64,000 bases of DNA from assembly GCA_020073145.1 (NCBI GenBank), contig JAIQFS010000016.1, positions 62,001 through 126,000 on the forward strand, in the 5' to 3' direction. The notes below the pieces were generated by a model that ran no database searches, had not been told where the DNA came from, and saw only the letters and a program-made list of their open reading frames with translations. The stretch comes from Terriglobia bacterium (GTDB lineage: Bacteria; Acidobacteriota; Terriglobia; Bryobacterales; Bryobacteraceae). This document shows positions 1 through 10,729 of this stretch, piece after piece; within the stretch, counting starts at the first letter, position 1, and each line of letters opens with the position of its first letter. The translations under genes and the position numbers were made by a program.

Positions 1-501
1 CAGACCACGGTGATCCCGGCCAGCCTGAAACCGGACTATGAGGTTTCGCCGCTCGAAGAAGCCGCAGTGGGAAACACACCGCCGTTCCTCGGCTTTGAAG
101 AGCACGGTCCCACGGCGCAAGGTCCGGCCGGGGTGACGGCCAACCGCACGGCGAAGGCGGGAGTGCCGCTGCCGATCACGGTGTGGGCGTCAGACGATGG
201 GAAGTTCACGTCGTCGTCCGGGGCGCGGTCGAAGACGCTGGGACCGCCCATCGCCTTGACTTGGCGCAAATTCCGCGGCCCGGGCAAGGTGACTTTCGGA
301 ACCAACAAGCCGCCCGTCGAATTCGCGGCGAGCGCGCGCCAGGACGCGGGCGTCAGCGGGAAGGCGGAGACCACGGCCACGTTCAGCGAACCGGGCGACT
401 ACATCCTGCACGTGCAAGCCAACGACTACTCCGGCGAAGGCGGCGGCGGATTTCAGTGCTGCTGGACCAATGGGGAAGTCAAGGTGACGGTAGGCCGGTG
501 A
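1..501 (+). CDS. 3' end of a secreted protein with a beta-sandwich-like tail (partial)
   Basis: The reading frame is open from the first base of the window, so the gene begins upstream and only the last 166 residues are present. The visible part ends in a glycine-rich Ig/PKD-like stretch (TATFSEPGDYILHVQANDYS, then GEGGGGFQCCW) that resembles the extracellular beta-sandwich ends of secreted acidobacterial proteins. No catalytic motif is visible and I do not recognise a specific family. The stop codon lies 133 bases before the first ARG box of the arginine operon, so it is probably a separate transcription unit. The function is unknown; an extracytoplasmic location is inference from composition. 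Confidence 0.6.
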   Translation, partial: QTTVIPASLKPDYEVSPLEEAAVGNTPPFLGFEEHGPTAQGPAGVTANRTAKAGVPLPITVWASDDGKFTSSSGARSKTLGPPIALTWRKFRGPGKVTFGTNKPPVEFAASARQDAGVSGKAETTATFSEPGDYILHVQANDYSGEGGGGFQCCWTNGEVKVTVGR

Positions 502-618
502 GCGAGGCGCGGAGCCGCACCCTAGGAGCGGTCCGGGGCCCTGGATGCACGTAGATTCCATCCGTATTTCCAACACAACGCTTCTGTTGATCAGGCAACA
601 GAAGTGTGGTCCGGCCGC

Positions 619-646
619 TTGACGAAATCCCGCTAATGTGTAATTA
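619..646 (+). promoter_or_regulatory. candidate sigma-70 promoter of the arginine operon
   Basis: A TTGACG -35-like hexamer at 619-624 is followed 16 bases later by TAATTA at 641-646, which could serve as -10. The proposed -10 lies inside the upstream ARG box, so bound ArgR would block RNA polymerase. The -10 match is weak, so this is a candidate only. Confidence 0.4.
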
Positions 647-672
647 TTCACTCAGGTGAATAAAAATTCAAG
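635..672 (+). promoter_or_regulatory. tandem ARG boxes (ArgR operator) in front of argF
   Basis: Two ARG-box-like 14-base cores lie at 637-650 (TGTGTAATTATTCA) and 657-670 (TGAATAAAAATTCA). The second is a perfect match to the enterobacterial ARG-box core TGAAT-WWWW-ATTCA. The first has one intact half site. Their centres are 20 bases apart, the helical phasing known for tandem ARG boxes bound by one ArgR hexamer. The downstream box ends directly at the argF ribosome-binding site. Since argR is the last gene of this operon, autoregulation is the natural reading. Confidence 0.8.
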
Positions 673-682
673 GAGAATTGCC

Positions 683-1627
683 GTGGCCCGCCTTCCCGCC
701 CGCTCGTCGTTTTTGAAGTTTAGCGGGACGGACCTGCTGCGCGATCTCGATCTCACCAACGATGAGCTGGTGGCGCTGCTGGACCTAGCCGTCGATGTCA
801 AGAGGTCGCCGACGGAGTACGCGCAGGTGCTGGCCGGCAAGTCGATTGCGCTGCTGTTTGAGAAGCCGTCGCTGCGTACGCGGCTGACGTTTGAGCTGGC
901 GATCAAACAGTTGGGCGGGGACTCGGTATTCTGCGAAGGACCCGTCGGCGGGCGGGAACCGCTCAAGGACGTGGCGCGCAATCTCGACCGTTGGGTCAAC
1001 GGTATCGTGGCGCGGGTGTTCACGCAGGAGACCGTGGAAGAGTTGGCGGAATGGGCGTCGGTGCCGGTGATCAACGCGCTGAGCGATCTTTACCATCCCT
1101 GCCAGGCGCTGGCCGATGTACAAACCATTCGGGAGCGCTTCGGAAATCTGCAGGGGTTGAAGCTGGCGTTTCTCGGAGACGGCAACAACGTGGCGCAGTC
1201 GCTCATGATCACGGCCATCCGGCTGGGCATGGATTTTGCGCTGGGATGTCCGCAGGGCTACTCGCCGAATCCGGAGACCGTGGCGCAGGCCGAGGGGCTT
1301 GCGGCCATTTCGGGCGCCGCGCTGGCAATTACGCACGACACGGCCGAGGCTCTGCGGGGAGCGCACGCGGTGTACACCGACGTGTGGACCAGCATGGGGC
1401 AGGAGCGGGAAGCGGCCAAGCGCAAGAAAGCGTTTCGGCCTTACCAGGTGGACGATTCCCTGCTCGGGCTAGCGCGGTCGGACGCCATCTTCATGCACTG
1501 TCTGCCGGCGCGGCGGGGCGAAGAAGTGACGGATGCCGTAATGGAGCATGGCCGTTCGGCGGTATTCGATCAGGCTGAGAACCGGCTGCACGCGCAGAAG
1601 GCGCTGCTGCTCATGATGCTGGGATAG
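683..1627 (+). CDS. argF: ornithine carbamoyltransferase
   Basis: Transfers the carbamoyl group of carbamoyl phosphate to ornithine, giving citrulline (arginine pathway, cytoplasm). The 314-residue length is normal for the family. The carbamoyl-phosphate loop appears as EKPSLRTRLTFE, followed by DLYHPCQALAD, the ornithine-loop DVWTSMGQE and the HCLPARRGEEV motif near the C terminus. The SMG loop favours ornithine over N-acetylornithine as substrate. I chose the GTG at 683 because AGGAG at 671-675 sits seven bases upstream; an in-frame GTG at 656 lies within the operator and has no ribosome-binding site. First gene of argF-argG-argH-argR, 30 bases before argG. Confidence 0.96.
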   Translation: MARLPARSSFLKFSGTDLLRDLDLTNDELVALLDLAVDVKRSPTEYAQVLAGKSIALLFEKPSLRTRLTFELAIKQLGGDSVFCEGPVGGREPLKDVARNLDRWVNGIVARVFTQETVEELAEWASVPVINALSDLYHPCQALADVQTIRERFGNLQGLKLAFLGDGNNVAQSLMITAIRLGMDFALGCPQGYSPNPETVAQAEGLAAISGAALAITHDTAEALRGAHAVYTDVWTSMGQEREAAKRKKAFRPYQVDDSLLGLARSDAIFMHCLPARRGEEVTDAVMEHGRSAVFDQAENRLHAQKALLLMMLG

Positions 1628-1657
1628 GCAGGCTCCACCCTGTTACCTTAGGAACTT

Positions 1658-2884
1658 ATGAATCAACCGAAAAAAGTGGCGCTCGCCTACTCCGGCGGGC
1701 TGGATACCTCCGTGATTATTCCGTGGCTGAAAGAGAACTACGGCTGCGAAGTGGTCGCCGTCTGCGGCGATATCGGGCAGGGCGGCGACGAACTCACGGG
1801 GCTCGAAGAGAAGGCGCGCAAGACCGGCGCGTCGGAAGTCTACATCGAGGACATGCGCGAGGAGTTCGTTAGCCAGTACCTCTGGAAGATGGTGCGCTCC
1901 GGCGGCTTGTACGAGCACAAGTATTTGCTGGGCACGTCGATCGCGCGGCCGCTACTGGCCAAGAAGCAGGTGGAAGTGGCGCTGAAGAGCGGTTGCGACG
2001 GGCTGGCGCACGGCTGCACGGGGAAGGGAAACGATCAGGTGCGCTTCGAGCTCACCTATAAGGCGCTGGCTCCGCACCTGCCGGTGATCGCGCCGTGGCG
2101 GGAATGGAAGATCGTCAGCCGCGAAGACGCCATCGATTACGCGCGCGAGCACAACGTGCCGATTTCGGCGTCGACCACGAAGATCTATTCGCGCGATCGG
2201 AACATCTGGCACATCTCGCACGAAGGCGGCGCTCTGGAAGATCCGGCCAACGCCGCGCCGGACGAAATCTGGATGCTGACCAAAAGCCCGATGGAAGCGC
2301 CCGACAGGCCAGGCGAGGTGACCATCGGGTTCGAAGGCGGGGTTCCGGTCTCAGTGGACGGCAAGACGATGAGCGCGGTGGCGCTGCTCGAGACGCTCAA
2401 CCAGATCGGCGGCGCGCACGGAGTAGGACGCATCGACCTGGTGGAGAACCGCTTCGTGGGGATGAAGTCCCGCGGCTGTTACGAAACACCGGGCGGTTCG
2501 CTCATTATGTTCGCCATGCGCGAGCTGGAAGCACTGACGCTCGACAAGAACACGCTTCACTATAAGCAGAAGCTGGCGCTCGACTACGCCGAGATGGTGT
2601 ACAACGGCCTATGGTTCACGCCGCTGCGCGAGGCGCTGGACGCGTTCTTCGAAAAAGTCAGTGAGCCGACCACGGGCGAAGTGAAGCTGCGGCTCTACAA
2701 GGGCAACATCGAGCCGCTCAGCCGGAAATCGCCGTACTCGCTCTACTCGCTCGACATTGCGAGCTTCACTATGGGGGCTAGCTACGACCAGAAAGACGCG
2801 CTGGGCTTCATCAATCTGATTGGCCTGCCTATGAAGGTGCGGGCAGGACTGATGAGCAAGGCCACGGCCGGCAAAGCCAAATGA
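1658..2884 (+). CDS. argG: argininosuccinate synthase
   Basis: Condenses citrulline with aspartate using ATP to make argininosuccinate. The 408-residue protein opens with the PP-loop ATP-binding motif AYSGGLDTSV at about residues 10-19 and continues with the family's conserved GCTGKGNDQVRFE and SRDRNIWHISHEGG segments. The length is typical. ATG start with an AGGAA-type ribosome-binding site just upstream. The last four bases overlap the argH start (ATGA), which implies translational coupling. It is expected to be repressed with the rest of the operon through the ARG boxes before argF. Confidence 0.97.
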   Translation: MNQPKKVALAYSGGLDTSVIIPWLKENYGCEVVAVCGDIGQGGDELTGLEEKARKTGASEVYIEDMREEFVSQYLWKMVRSGGLYEHKYLLGTSIARPLLAKKQVEVALKSGCDGLAHGCTGKGNDQVRFELTYKALAPHLPVIAPWREWKIVSREDAIDYAREHNVPISASTTKIYSRDRNIWHISHEGGALEDPANAAPDEIWMLTKSPMEAPDRPGEVTIGFEGGVPVSVDGKTMSAVALLETLNQIGGAHGVGRIDLVENRFVGMKSRGCYETPGGSLIMFAMRELEALTLDKNTLHYKQKLALDYAEMVYNGLWFTPLREALDAFFEKVSEPTTGEVKLRLYKGNIEPLSRKSPYSLYSLDIASFTMGASYDQKDALGFINLIGLPMKVRAGLMSKATAGKAK

Positions 2885-4263
2885 AGCTCTGGGGCGGGCG
2901 GTTTGAATCCGGGCCGTCTGCGGTCTTCGAGCGATTCTCGGGATCGCTCGATTTCGACCGGCGGCTGATTGAGGCCGATATCCGGGGTTCGCAGGCATTT
3001 GCGCGGGCGCTGGAGCGGGCCGGGATCTTGACGGCGGAAGAGCGCGGAGAGATCGTGACGGCCTTCGACCAGATCCGCGCGGAGTCTGTCCACCCCGAGT
3101 TTTTTGCGGGCGCCGCCGATGAAGATGTGCACACGCTGGTGATCCGAAAGTTGAAAGAGCGGGCCGGCGCGGTGGCCGATAAAATCCACACCGGCCGGAG
3201 CCGCAATGAACAGGTGTCGCTCGACACGCGGCTGTGGCTGCGCGAGGAGTGTGGGGATCTCCAGGCGCTGTTGTGCGGCGTGATGGGCAGGCTGTTGGGG
3301 CTTGCGCACATGAACTCGGGGGCGATCATCCCCGGATACACGCACCTGCGGCGCGCGCAGGCGGTGCTCTGGCCGCACTATCTGCTGGCGTATTTCGAGA
3401 TGTTCCACCGGGACTGGGAACGCTTTAGCGAAGCGCGACGGAGGGCCAACGTTCTGCCGCTCGGTTCCGGAGCGTTGGCGGGCAGCGGTTTTCCGATCGA
3501 TCGTGAGGCGATCGCGAAGGATCTCGGCTTTGATGGGATCACCCGCAACAGCATGGATGTTTCCGGCGACCGAGACTTCGCGCTCGATTTTCTCTATGCC
3601 TGCACGATCACGATGATTCACCTCAGCCGGCTGGCGGAGGATTGGATCCTTTATTCGAGCGACGAGTTCGGCTGGCTGGAACTGGGAGACGGGGTAACCA
3701 GCGGATCGAGCTTGATGCCGCAGAAGAAGAATCCCGATTCGCTGGAGCTGATCCGCGGCAAGAGCGGGCGGGTGATGGGCTGCCTCACGTCGCTGCTGGT
3801 GACGATGAAGGGGCTGCCGATGACCTACAACCGCGACATGCAGGAAGATAAGGTGCCGCTGTTCGAAGCCGCGGACCAGGTGTCCGGGTCACTTCTGATG
3901 ATGTCCGCGGTGATCGACTCGACCAAGCTCAACCCTGTCCCGCCTGCGACCGCAGCGGCGGAGAGCTGGGTGGTGGCTACCGACTTGGCCGAAGCCCTGG
4001 CCCGCGCTGGGACCCCGTTTCACCAGGCGCACCAGATCGTCGGACGGTTCGTGCTGGAGAGCATACGGAGCGGCAAGAAGCCGTCCGACTGGACTGCGGA
4101 AGAGATGCAGCGCTTCGCTCCGGAGTTCACCGGTGATTTCGCGGTGCTGCTCGATCCGAAGCAGGGGATGCGATCTCGCGAGATTCCGGGAGGGACCGGA
4201 TTGCTGGCTGTAGCGAGTGCGCTGGCGGAGGCCAAAGAACGACTCGGAAAGTTGATCGTATGA
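2881..4263 (+). CDS. argH: argininosuccinate lyase
   Basis: Cleaves argininosuccinate to arginine and fumarate, the last step of arginine synthesis; a homotetrameric cytoplasmic enzyme of the aspartase/fumarase superfamily. The 460-residue protein shows HTGRSRNEQVSLDTR near residue 100, GYTHLRRAQAVLW near residue 155, and the superfamily signature GSSLMPQKKNPD at about residues 274-285, which carries the catalytic serine loop. Start ATG overlaps the argG stop by four bases and its own stop overlaps the argR start in the same way, so the three genes are tightly coupled. No anomalies are seen. Confidence 0.97.
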   Translation: MKLWGGRFESGPSAVFERFSGSLDFDRRLIEADIRGSQAFARALERAGILTAEERGEIVTAFDQIRAESVHPEFFAGAADEDVHTLVIRKLKERAGAVADKIHTGRSRNEQVSLDTRLWLREECGDLQALLCGVMGRLLGLAHMNSGAIIPGYTHLRRAQAVLWPHYLLAYFEMFHRDWERFSEARRRANVLPLGSGALAGSGFPIDREAIAKDLGFDGITRNSMDVSGDRDFALDFLYACTITMIHLSRLAEDWILYSSDEFGWLELGDGVTSGSSLMPQKKNPDSLELIRGKSGRVMGCLTSLLVTMKGLPMTYNRDMQEDKVPLFEAADQVSGSLLMMSAVIDSTKLNPVPPATAAAESWVVATDLAEALARAGTPFHQAHQIVGRFVLESIRSGKKPSDWTAEEMQRFAPEFTGDFAVLLDPKQGMRSREIPGGTGLLAVASALAEAKERLGKLIV

Positions 4264-4697
4264 GCAAGAGCTACCGGCAAGGCCAGATTCTGAAGCTGGT
4301 GCGCAACAAGCGCATTCTGACCCAAGACGAGTTGGCGCAGGAACTGCGCGATCAGGGCATCTCCGCCACGCAGGTGACGCTGTCGCGCGACATCCGCGAT
4401 CTGCGGCTGGTGAAGACGCGCGAGGGCTACCAGGAGATGGCGCCTGAGGAGAAAGGGCCGGCCTTCTCACTTCTGGCCGCCGAGTTCGTACTGGACGTGC
4501 GCTGCGCTCAGAACCTGGTGGTGGTCAAGACCGCGCCCGGCAACGCCAACACGGTGGCGCAGGCGCTCGACCAGGAAGAATGGCCGGAAGTGGTGGGCAC
4601 CATTGCCGGCGACAACACGCTGCTGCTGATCGCGCCCGACCGCGCCACCGCTGAAGTGGTGCAAGAAAAATTGATGGATATCCTCGAAAAGGCCTGA
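4260..4697 (+). CDS. argR: arginine repressor ArgR
   Basis: Arginine-responsive transcription factor of 145 residues. The N-terminal winged helix (about residues 1-65) contains the recognition segment SATQVTLSRDIRDLRLVK. The C-terminal oligomerisation/arginine-binding domain has the expected TAPG and GTIAGDNT motifs. In well-studied ArgR proteins the second motif reads GTIAGDDT; here the second acidic residue is asparagine, which may alter co-repressor binding. It ends an operon that carries two ARG boxes at its head, so it very probably controls argFGH and itself. Start ATG overlaps the argH stop by four bases. Confidence 0.94.
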   Translation: MSKSYRQGQILKLVRNKRILTQDELAQELRDQGISATQVTLSRDIRDLRLVKTREGYQEMAPEEKGPAFSLLAAEFVLDVRCAQNLVVVKTAPGNANTVAQALDQEEWPEVVGTIAGDNTLLLIAPDRATAEVVQEKLMDILEKA

Positions 4698-4716
4698 GGC
4701 CCGCGCCAGCGCCTGG

Positions 4717-4745
4717 TTGACAGGGCAGAGAACGATCTGTCATAT
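4717..4745 (+). promoter_or_regulatory. sigma-70-type promoter for the permease-pobA unit
   Basis: A perfect TTGACA hexamer at 4717-4722 is followed after 17 bases by TCATAT at 4740-4745 as a -10 element (moderate match). It lies in the gap after argR and about 30 bases before the permease ATG. It suggests that the two downstream genes are transcribed separately from the arginine operon. Confidence 0.55.
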
Positions 4746-4771
4746 TGTTGGGTCCTACAGGTCCGGAAACC

Positions 4772-7386
<2,615 letters not shown>

Positions 7387-7398
7387 TGGCCGCTGGCA

Positions 7399-8184
7399 CT
7401 ACTTCGCCAGACAGGGCGTGGGATCCCAGCCGGCGGCGTCGGGCTGTCGCTTGAACTGATAGCTGCGGACGAACGGCTGCGTGAGGTACGTCGGGTCGTC
7501 CACCATGGCGGTCACCACGAGGTATTTCTCTCCTGCGGCGCCGGTGAGCAGGTTGATGTACTCCGTCAGCACGGCCTTGTCGCTGTATGGAACGCCGTTC
7601 TTGCGGAGGTAACCGGGGCGCAGATTAGTGGTGACGATCTTGAGCGTGCCACTCCTGGGGCCCGGCATGGCGGCGCGCCCTCGGCCTCCGGACGTTTGCC
7701 AACTGGCCACCGAGGTCCCCTGCCATGTCGGTTCGCCGCTAGCGCCCGGCGCCTGTCCGAAATGCAGCGAGCGGGTCTGAGTTCCGGCATCGGCTTCCAT
7801 CGTGAGCGTGTTGTCGTCCGCCCACGTGAGATGCAGGCGGCCAGGCCGCTGCATCACGCCCACCGCGCCATAGGCTTTGCACTGATTGCCGTCGGCTTCG
7901 TCTTTGGCAGGGTCCCACGCCTGGGCCATCCGGCGGGCCGCGGCATTGATCGGCATATAGAGAACGTCGCCCTTTTGCGGATCCACGCGGAAGCGCCATT
8001 CATCCACGATCAGCGACACCCAGTATCCAGTAACGTCGATCGGGGCAGCGGTCTTGGCTGGCGGCGGAGCTCCGCCGGGACCGCCCCGTCCCTGGGCGTC
8101 AACTCCCCACGACACGGCCAGCACGAGCGCCGCGGCCAGCAGCGGGAGCGGCGCGGTGCGCCTCGCCAAAATTGCTGGAGTCAT
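7399..8184 (-). CDS. secreted GYW-type protein, last gene of cassette 1
   Basis: Exported protein of 261 residues and unknown function. A signal peptide is followed by a Gly/Pro-rich linker and the start of the folded part at DVTGYWVSLIVDEWRFRV. Near the C terminus is a block, LRPGYLRKNGVPYSDKAVLTEY then DDPTYLTQPFVRS, that recurs in the first gene of the same cassette. It is clearly paralogous to the protein at 34703-35509. I chose ATG 8184 because GGAGG lies four bases upstream and the signal peptide follows; the open frame extends further but has no ribosome-binding site. It lies 25 bases after the DUF6152-like gene and converges on pobA. No catalytic residues can be named. Confidence 0.85.
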   Translation of the reverse strand: MTPAILARRTAPLPLLAAALVLAVSWGVDAQGRGGPGGAPPPAKTAAPIDVTGYWVSLIVDEWRFRVDPQKGDVLYMPINAAARRMAQAWDPAKDEADGNQCKAYGAVGVMQRPGRLHLTWADDNTLTMEADAGTQTRSLHFGQAPGASGEPTWQGTSVASWQTSGGRGRAAMPGPRSGTLKIVTTNLRPGYLRKNGVPYSDKAVLTEYINLLTGAAGEKYLVVTAMVDDPTYLTQPFVRSYQFKRQPDAAGWDPTPCLAK

Positions 8185-8209
8185 CCGTCCTCCCTGTTCG
8201 AGAGCTTCG

Positions 8210-8596
8210 TTACTCGAAGGTCCCGCCCCACTTCCAGCCATCCGAGGGCCGGGTAATGTTGACCATGCGCAGACGGTGATCGTCAGGATTGCGCCCCGGA
8301 TTCCCCACCACAATCACGTGATCGCCAGGCTTCAGCGTTTCGCGGGTGACCCCCTGCCGGCCCAACTGGCCGCCGGCGCCCCACTCCACCGCCCATCGTG
8401 TCATGGTGCCATCCGATTCCTTCACTTCGACGTGCACGAAGGAGTGGGGATTCCTGTACAGGAATTGCACCAGGTCTCCCTCTACGGTCACCTTTTTGTC
8501 TTCGAAATAGGTCGCGGCGAACGAGTGGTGAGCGTAAGCGCTGACTCCCAGGACGGTTACGCCGGCGAAGACTAAAGCGAGCAGTTTGCGTTTCAT
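8210..8596 (-). CDS. small secreted DUF6152-like protein
   Basis: Exported 128-residue protein with a clean signal peptide ending at SAYAHHSFA. The mature part (HHSFAATYFEDKKVTVEGDL, then LYRNPHSFVHVEV) has the pattern of the DUF6152 family: an N-terminal His-His after the cleavage site, a NPH motif and a small beta-rich domain. The two histidines at the mature N terminus could bind metal, but this is speculation. ATG 8596 has AGGAG seven bases upstream. It is the third gene of cassette 1, and no counterpart is present in cassette 2 at 32771-35509. Confidence 0.85.
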   Translation of the reverse strand: MKRKLLALVFAGVTVLGVSAYAHHSFAATYFEDKKVTVEGDLVQFLYRNPHSFVHVEVKESDGTMTRWAVEWGAGGQLGRQGVTRETLKPGDHVIVVGNPGRNPDDHRLRMVNITRPSDGWKWGGTFE

Positions 8597-8623
8597 TCTG
8601 TGGCTCCTAATAATTCTAGTTTT

Positions 8624-9670
8624 CTACTTTTTGTTCTTGGCGGTGAGGCTGCGGTACGCTGCTTCGACGAACCGGTCTCCGGACCCGTATCGTGGATCCC
8701 AATCGGCTGTAGGTTTGGACGCCTTAATCTGATCGAGCGTCAGCCCTTTCTTGATCGAATTCTGGATGCGGTCCCGCACGATGGTGACCATGTCGCGGTA
8801 ATAGGCGACGTCGGCGGTATCGCAGATTCTCCCATGCCCCGGAACAATCAGCGTCCCGCCCTCGGTCCGAAACTCGGGAATCACCAGATCGAGGATATAG
8901 TTCAGTGCATCGATCTCGCCCTGGAGGCTGCCGCCGCGCTCGATGTCGAGGAACGGATAGCTGGTGGTCACGAAAATGTCGCCGGTGGCTAGCACATCGG
9001 AGCCGCGAAAATAGACCAGGCTGTCGCCGTCGGTGTGCGCAGCGGGCATATGGGTTAGCCGGACACCTTCGCCGTTGAAGAAATGGCTGAGTTTGTAATA
9101 GTCCTTATAATACGTTTCGGTCGGCCAGGAACCGGCGGGCGTTGGCGACTGCGTTCCGGTGGGCGCGCTCATCCGGTTGAGCACGTTTTCGTGCGCCACG
9201 ATGGCCGCGCCTTCGCCGGCGTCGGCAATCTCGCCGGTCACGTTGCCGCCCGTAAATGTCTTGCCGGCCTTGCCGAGCTTTTCATTGCCGCCGGTATGGT
9301 CCGCGTGCACGTGGGTGTTGAGAATGTAGCGGATGGGTTTCGGAGGCGCGTAGCTTTTCACCGGCTGCCCTTCGGTGGCGAGCCGCTGGCTCAGTTGATT
9401 GATGGCCGCCAGCACCTGGTCGGCATTCTGAGCGAGGCCCGAATCCACCATCAGCACGCCATCCGGACCCACCGACAACGTGATGTTGCCGCCCGCGCCC
9501 GCCAGCAGGTAGATATGGCCGCGCACGGGAACAATCTCGATCTGCGGCGCGGCCGCAACCGGGTTGGCCGGTGGGCCTTGCGGGCCACGGTTCGGTTGAG
9601 CCAACGCGCTGCCCGCCACAGCCATGCCGAGGCCGGCGGCCAGAATCCAGTTTCTGTTGTGAGTTCTCAC
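8624..9670 (-). CDS. periplasmic MBL-fold metallo-hydrolase, cassette 1
   Basis: Metallo-beta-lactamase-fold hydrolase of 348 residues with a signal peptide (cleavage near ALAQ). The metal motif HVHADHTGGN is at about residues 120-129 (His120, His122, Asp124, His125). Further ligands are likely in AHTDGDS and in the C-terminal GGTLIVPGHGRICD. It is similar along its full length to the protein at 33655-34686. The resemblance is to the broad class of exported MBL hydrolases, not to a proven beta-lactamase. It is second in a four-gene minus-strand unit with gaps of 20-27 bases. The substrate is unknown. Confidence 0.88.
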   Translation of the reverse strand: MRTHNRNWILAAGLGMAVAGSALAQPNRGPQGPPANPVAAAPQIEIVPVRGHIYLLAGAGGNITLSVGPDGVLMVDSGLAQNADQVLAAINQLSQRLATEGQPVKSYAPPKPIRYILNTHVHADHTGGNEKLGKAGKTFTGGNVTGEIADAGEGAAIVAHENVLNRMSAPTGTQSPTPAGSWPTETYYKDYYKLSHFFNGEGVRLTHMPAAHTDGDSLVYFRGSDVLATGDIFVTTSYPFLDIERGGSLQGEIDALNYILDLVIPEFRTEGGTLIVPGHGRICDTADVAYYRDMVTIVRDRIQNSIKKGLTLDQIKASKPTADWDPRYGSGDRFVEAAYRSLTAKNKK

Positions 9671-9690
9671 GAATCGGCTCCTGATGCCCG

Positions 9691-10521
9691 CTACTTTTTG
9701 GCGGCGTTGCGTTCCTTGACGATCTGGCGCGCGAGTTCCGGGTACATGGACGCGGCGCCGCCCTTGGTGGCCTCGATCGGGATATTGTATTTTTCTCCAA
9801 ACTCGCCGAGATACGGGTTGGCCCCGGGCATTTCGCTCGGCACCACGCCTCTCGGCCGGTCCACTTCACTCACCACCGTGCAGGGGTACGGCGGAATCTG
9901 CTGGTTCAATGCCAGGCGGTACTCGGAGCTGCGAATCATCGGCTCGGTCAGGTAGACGGGGTCATAGGCGATCGTGACCCAGGTGAGGTAGTCGCCGCGC
10001 CGGATCCAGTATTGAGTCAGGGTGGCGCGGTCGCTCGAGGGTACGCCATTGCGGCGGTAGTAGTCTTCTTTGAGATGGTTGGTGGTGATCTTGAGCATCT
10101 CGCCTTCATAGGTAGCTGTTGAAAAACCTCCCCAGGTGTGAACCGCCAACTCCGAGGGTTCCGGCCGGCCATCCATGTAATACGGGTTGTCGATGGAGCG
10201 CAGCCACTCCGCGTGCCAGGCCGTGATCTGCCGCGAAACCGGGTCGACTTCCTTCCAGATGCGCACTTGCGAAGGGCCGCGCGAAATGTACATCGCCCCG
10301 TGCGGACGGCACTGCCACTCCGGCAGCGTCATGTAGGACGAGCTCCACGCCTCGGAACGCAGGCGGCCGGCCTCGCTCATGGGAATTCCGATGAATTCGC
10401 CGATGTGGGGATTGCCGGTATCATCCTCATCCTGCACGGGCGCCCATTCTCCTGAGAAATCCATCTGCGCAAATGCGGGCGCGGTCAGCGCCAACAACAA
10501 CCAGAACCCTGTCATCTTCAT
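9691..10521 (-). CDS. secreted SGEW-type protein, first gene of cassette 1
   Basis: Exported 276-residue protein of unknown function. A signal peptide ends near PAFAQ and the mature protein begins MDFSGEWAPVQDEDD. Conserved-looking landmarks are LPEWQCRPHG in the middle, HTWGGFSTATYEGEMLKITT, then RRNGVPSSDRATLTQY and DPVYLTEPMIRSSEYRL. It is paralogous over its full length to 32771-33634, and its C-terminal half also resembles the last gene of the cassette. The fold may be lipocalin-like (beta-strand rich with SGEW near the start), but this is inference. A perfect TATAAT on the minus strand lies about 110 bases upstream. Confidence 0.86.
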   Translation of the reverse strand: MKMTGFWLLLALTAPAFAQMDFSGEWAPVQDEDDTGNPHIGEFIGIPMSEAGRLRSEAWSSSYMTLPEWQCRPHGAMYISRGPSQVRIWKEVDPVSRQITAWHAEWLRSIDNPYYMDGRPEPSELAVHTWGGFSTATYEGEMLKITTNHLKEDYYRRNGVPSSDRATLTQYWIRRGDYLTWVTIAYDPVYLTEPMIRSSEYRLALNQQIPPYPCTVVSEVDRPRGVVPSEMPGANPYLGEFGEKYNIPIEATKGGAASMYPELARQIVKERNAAKK

Positions 10522-10632
10522 GTGAGCCTCGGTCTACGCTCCCAGGAGTGGCTGCCGGGCCAGCGCCGAATCCGGACACGCATCCCGTGCCGATCCGATT
10601 TCTGTGGCCCGGAACCGCCCGGAATTGCGAAT

Positions 10633-10638
10633 ATTATA
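10633..10638 (-). promoter_or_regulatory. candidate -10 element for secreted cassette 1
   Basis: Reading the minus strand, a perfect TATAAT occurs at 10638-10633 in an AT-rich patch within otherwise GC-rich DNA, about 112 bases before the first gene of the cassette. The -35 region at the right distance (GAAACA) is poor, so this is a weak candidate. Confidence 0.3.
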
Positions 10639-10729
10639 TAACTTCCCACACCCGATGTTTCGCGGCGGGACTGGGGGTGAAGTCAGGGGCGGGGACCCGC
10701 CGCGTTCCGCGTGCGAGAATGAGAATACG

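Noticed and set aside
656-682. GTG 656 as the argF start.
   Set aside because: It lies within the second ARG box and has no ribosome-binding site, whereas GTG 683 has AGGAG at correct spacing.
1628-1650. GGCAGGCTCCACCCTG between argF and argG as a further palindrome copy.
   Set aside because: Only four bases pair on each side; too weak to group with the three palindromes listed.
2895-2915. GGTTTGAATCCGG in argH, similar to a tRNA T-arm.
   Set aside because: It is inside the N-terminal coding region of a well-conserved gene with no tRNA cloverleaf.
4745-4771. TTG 4745 as the permease start.
   Set aside because: It coincides with the proposed -10 element, so it would not be in the transcript.
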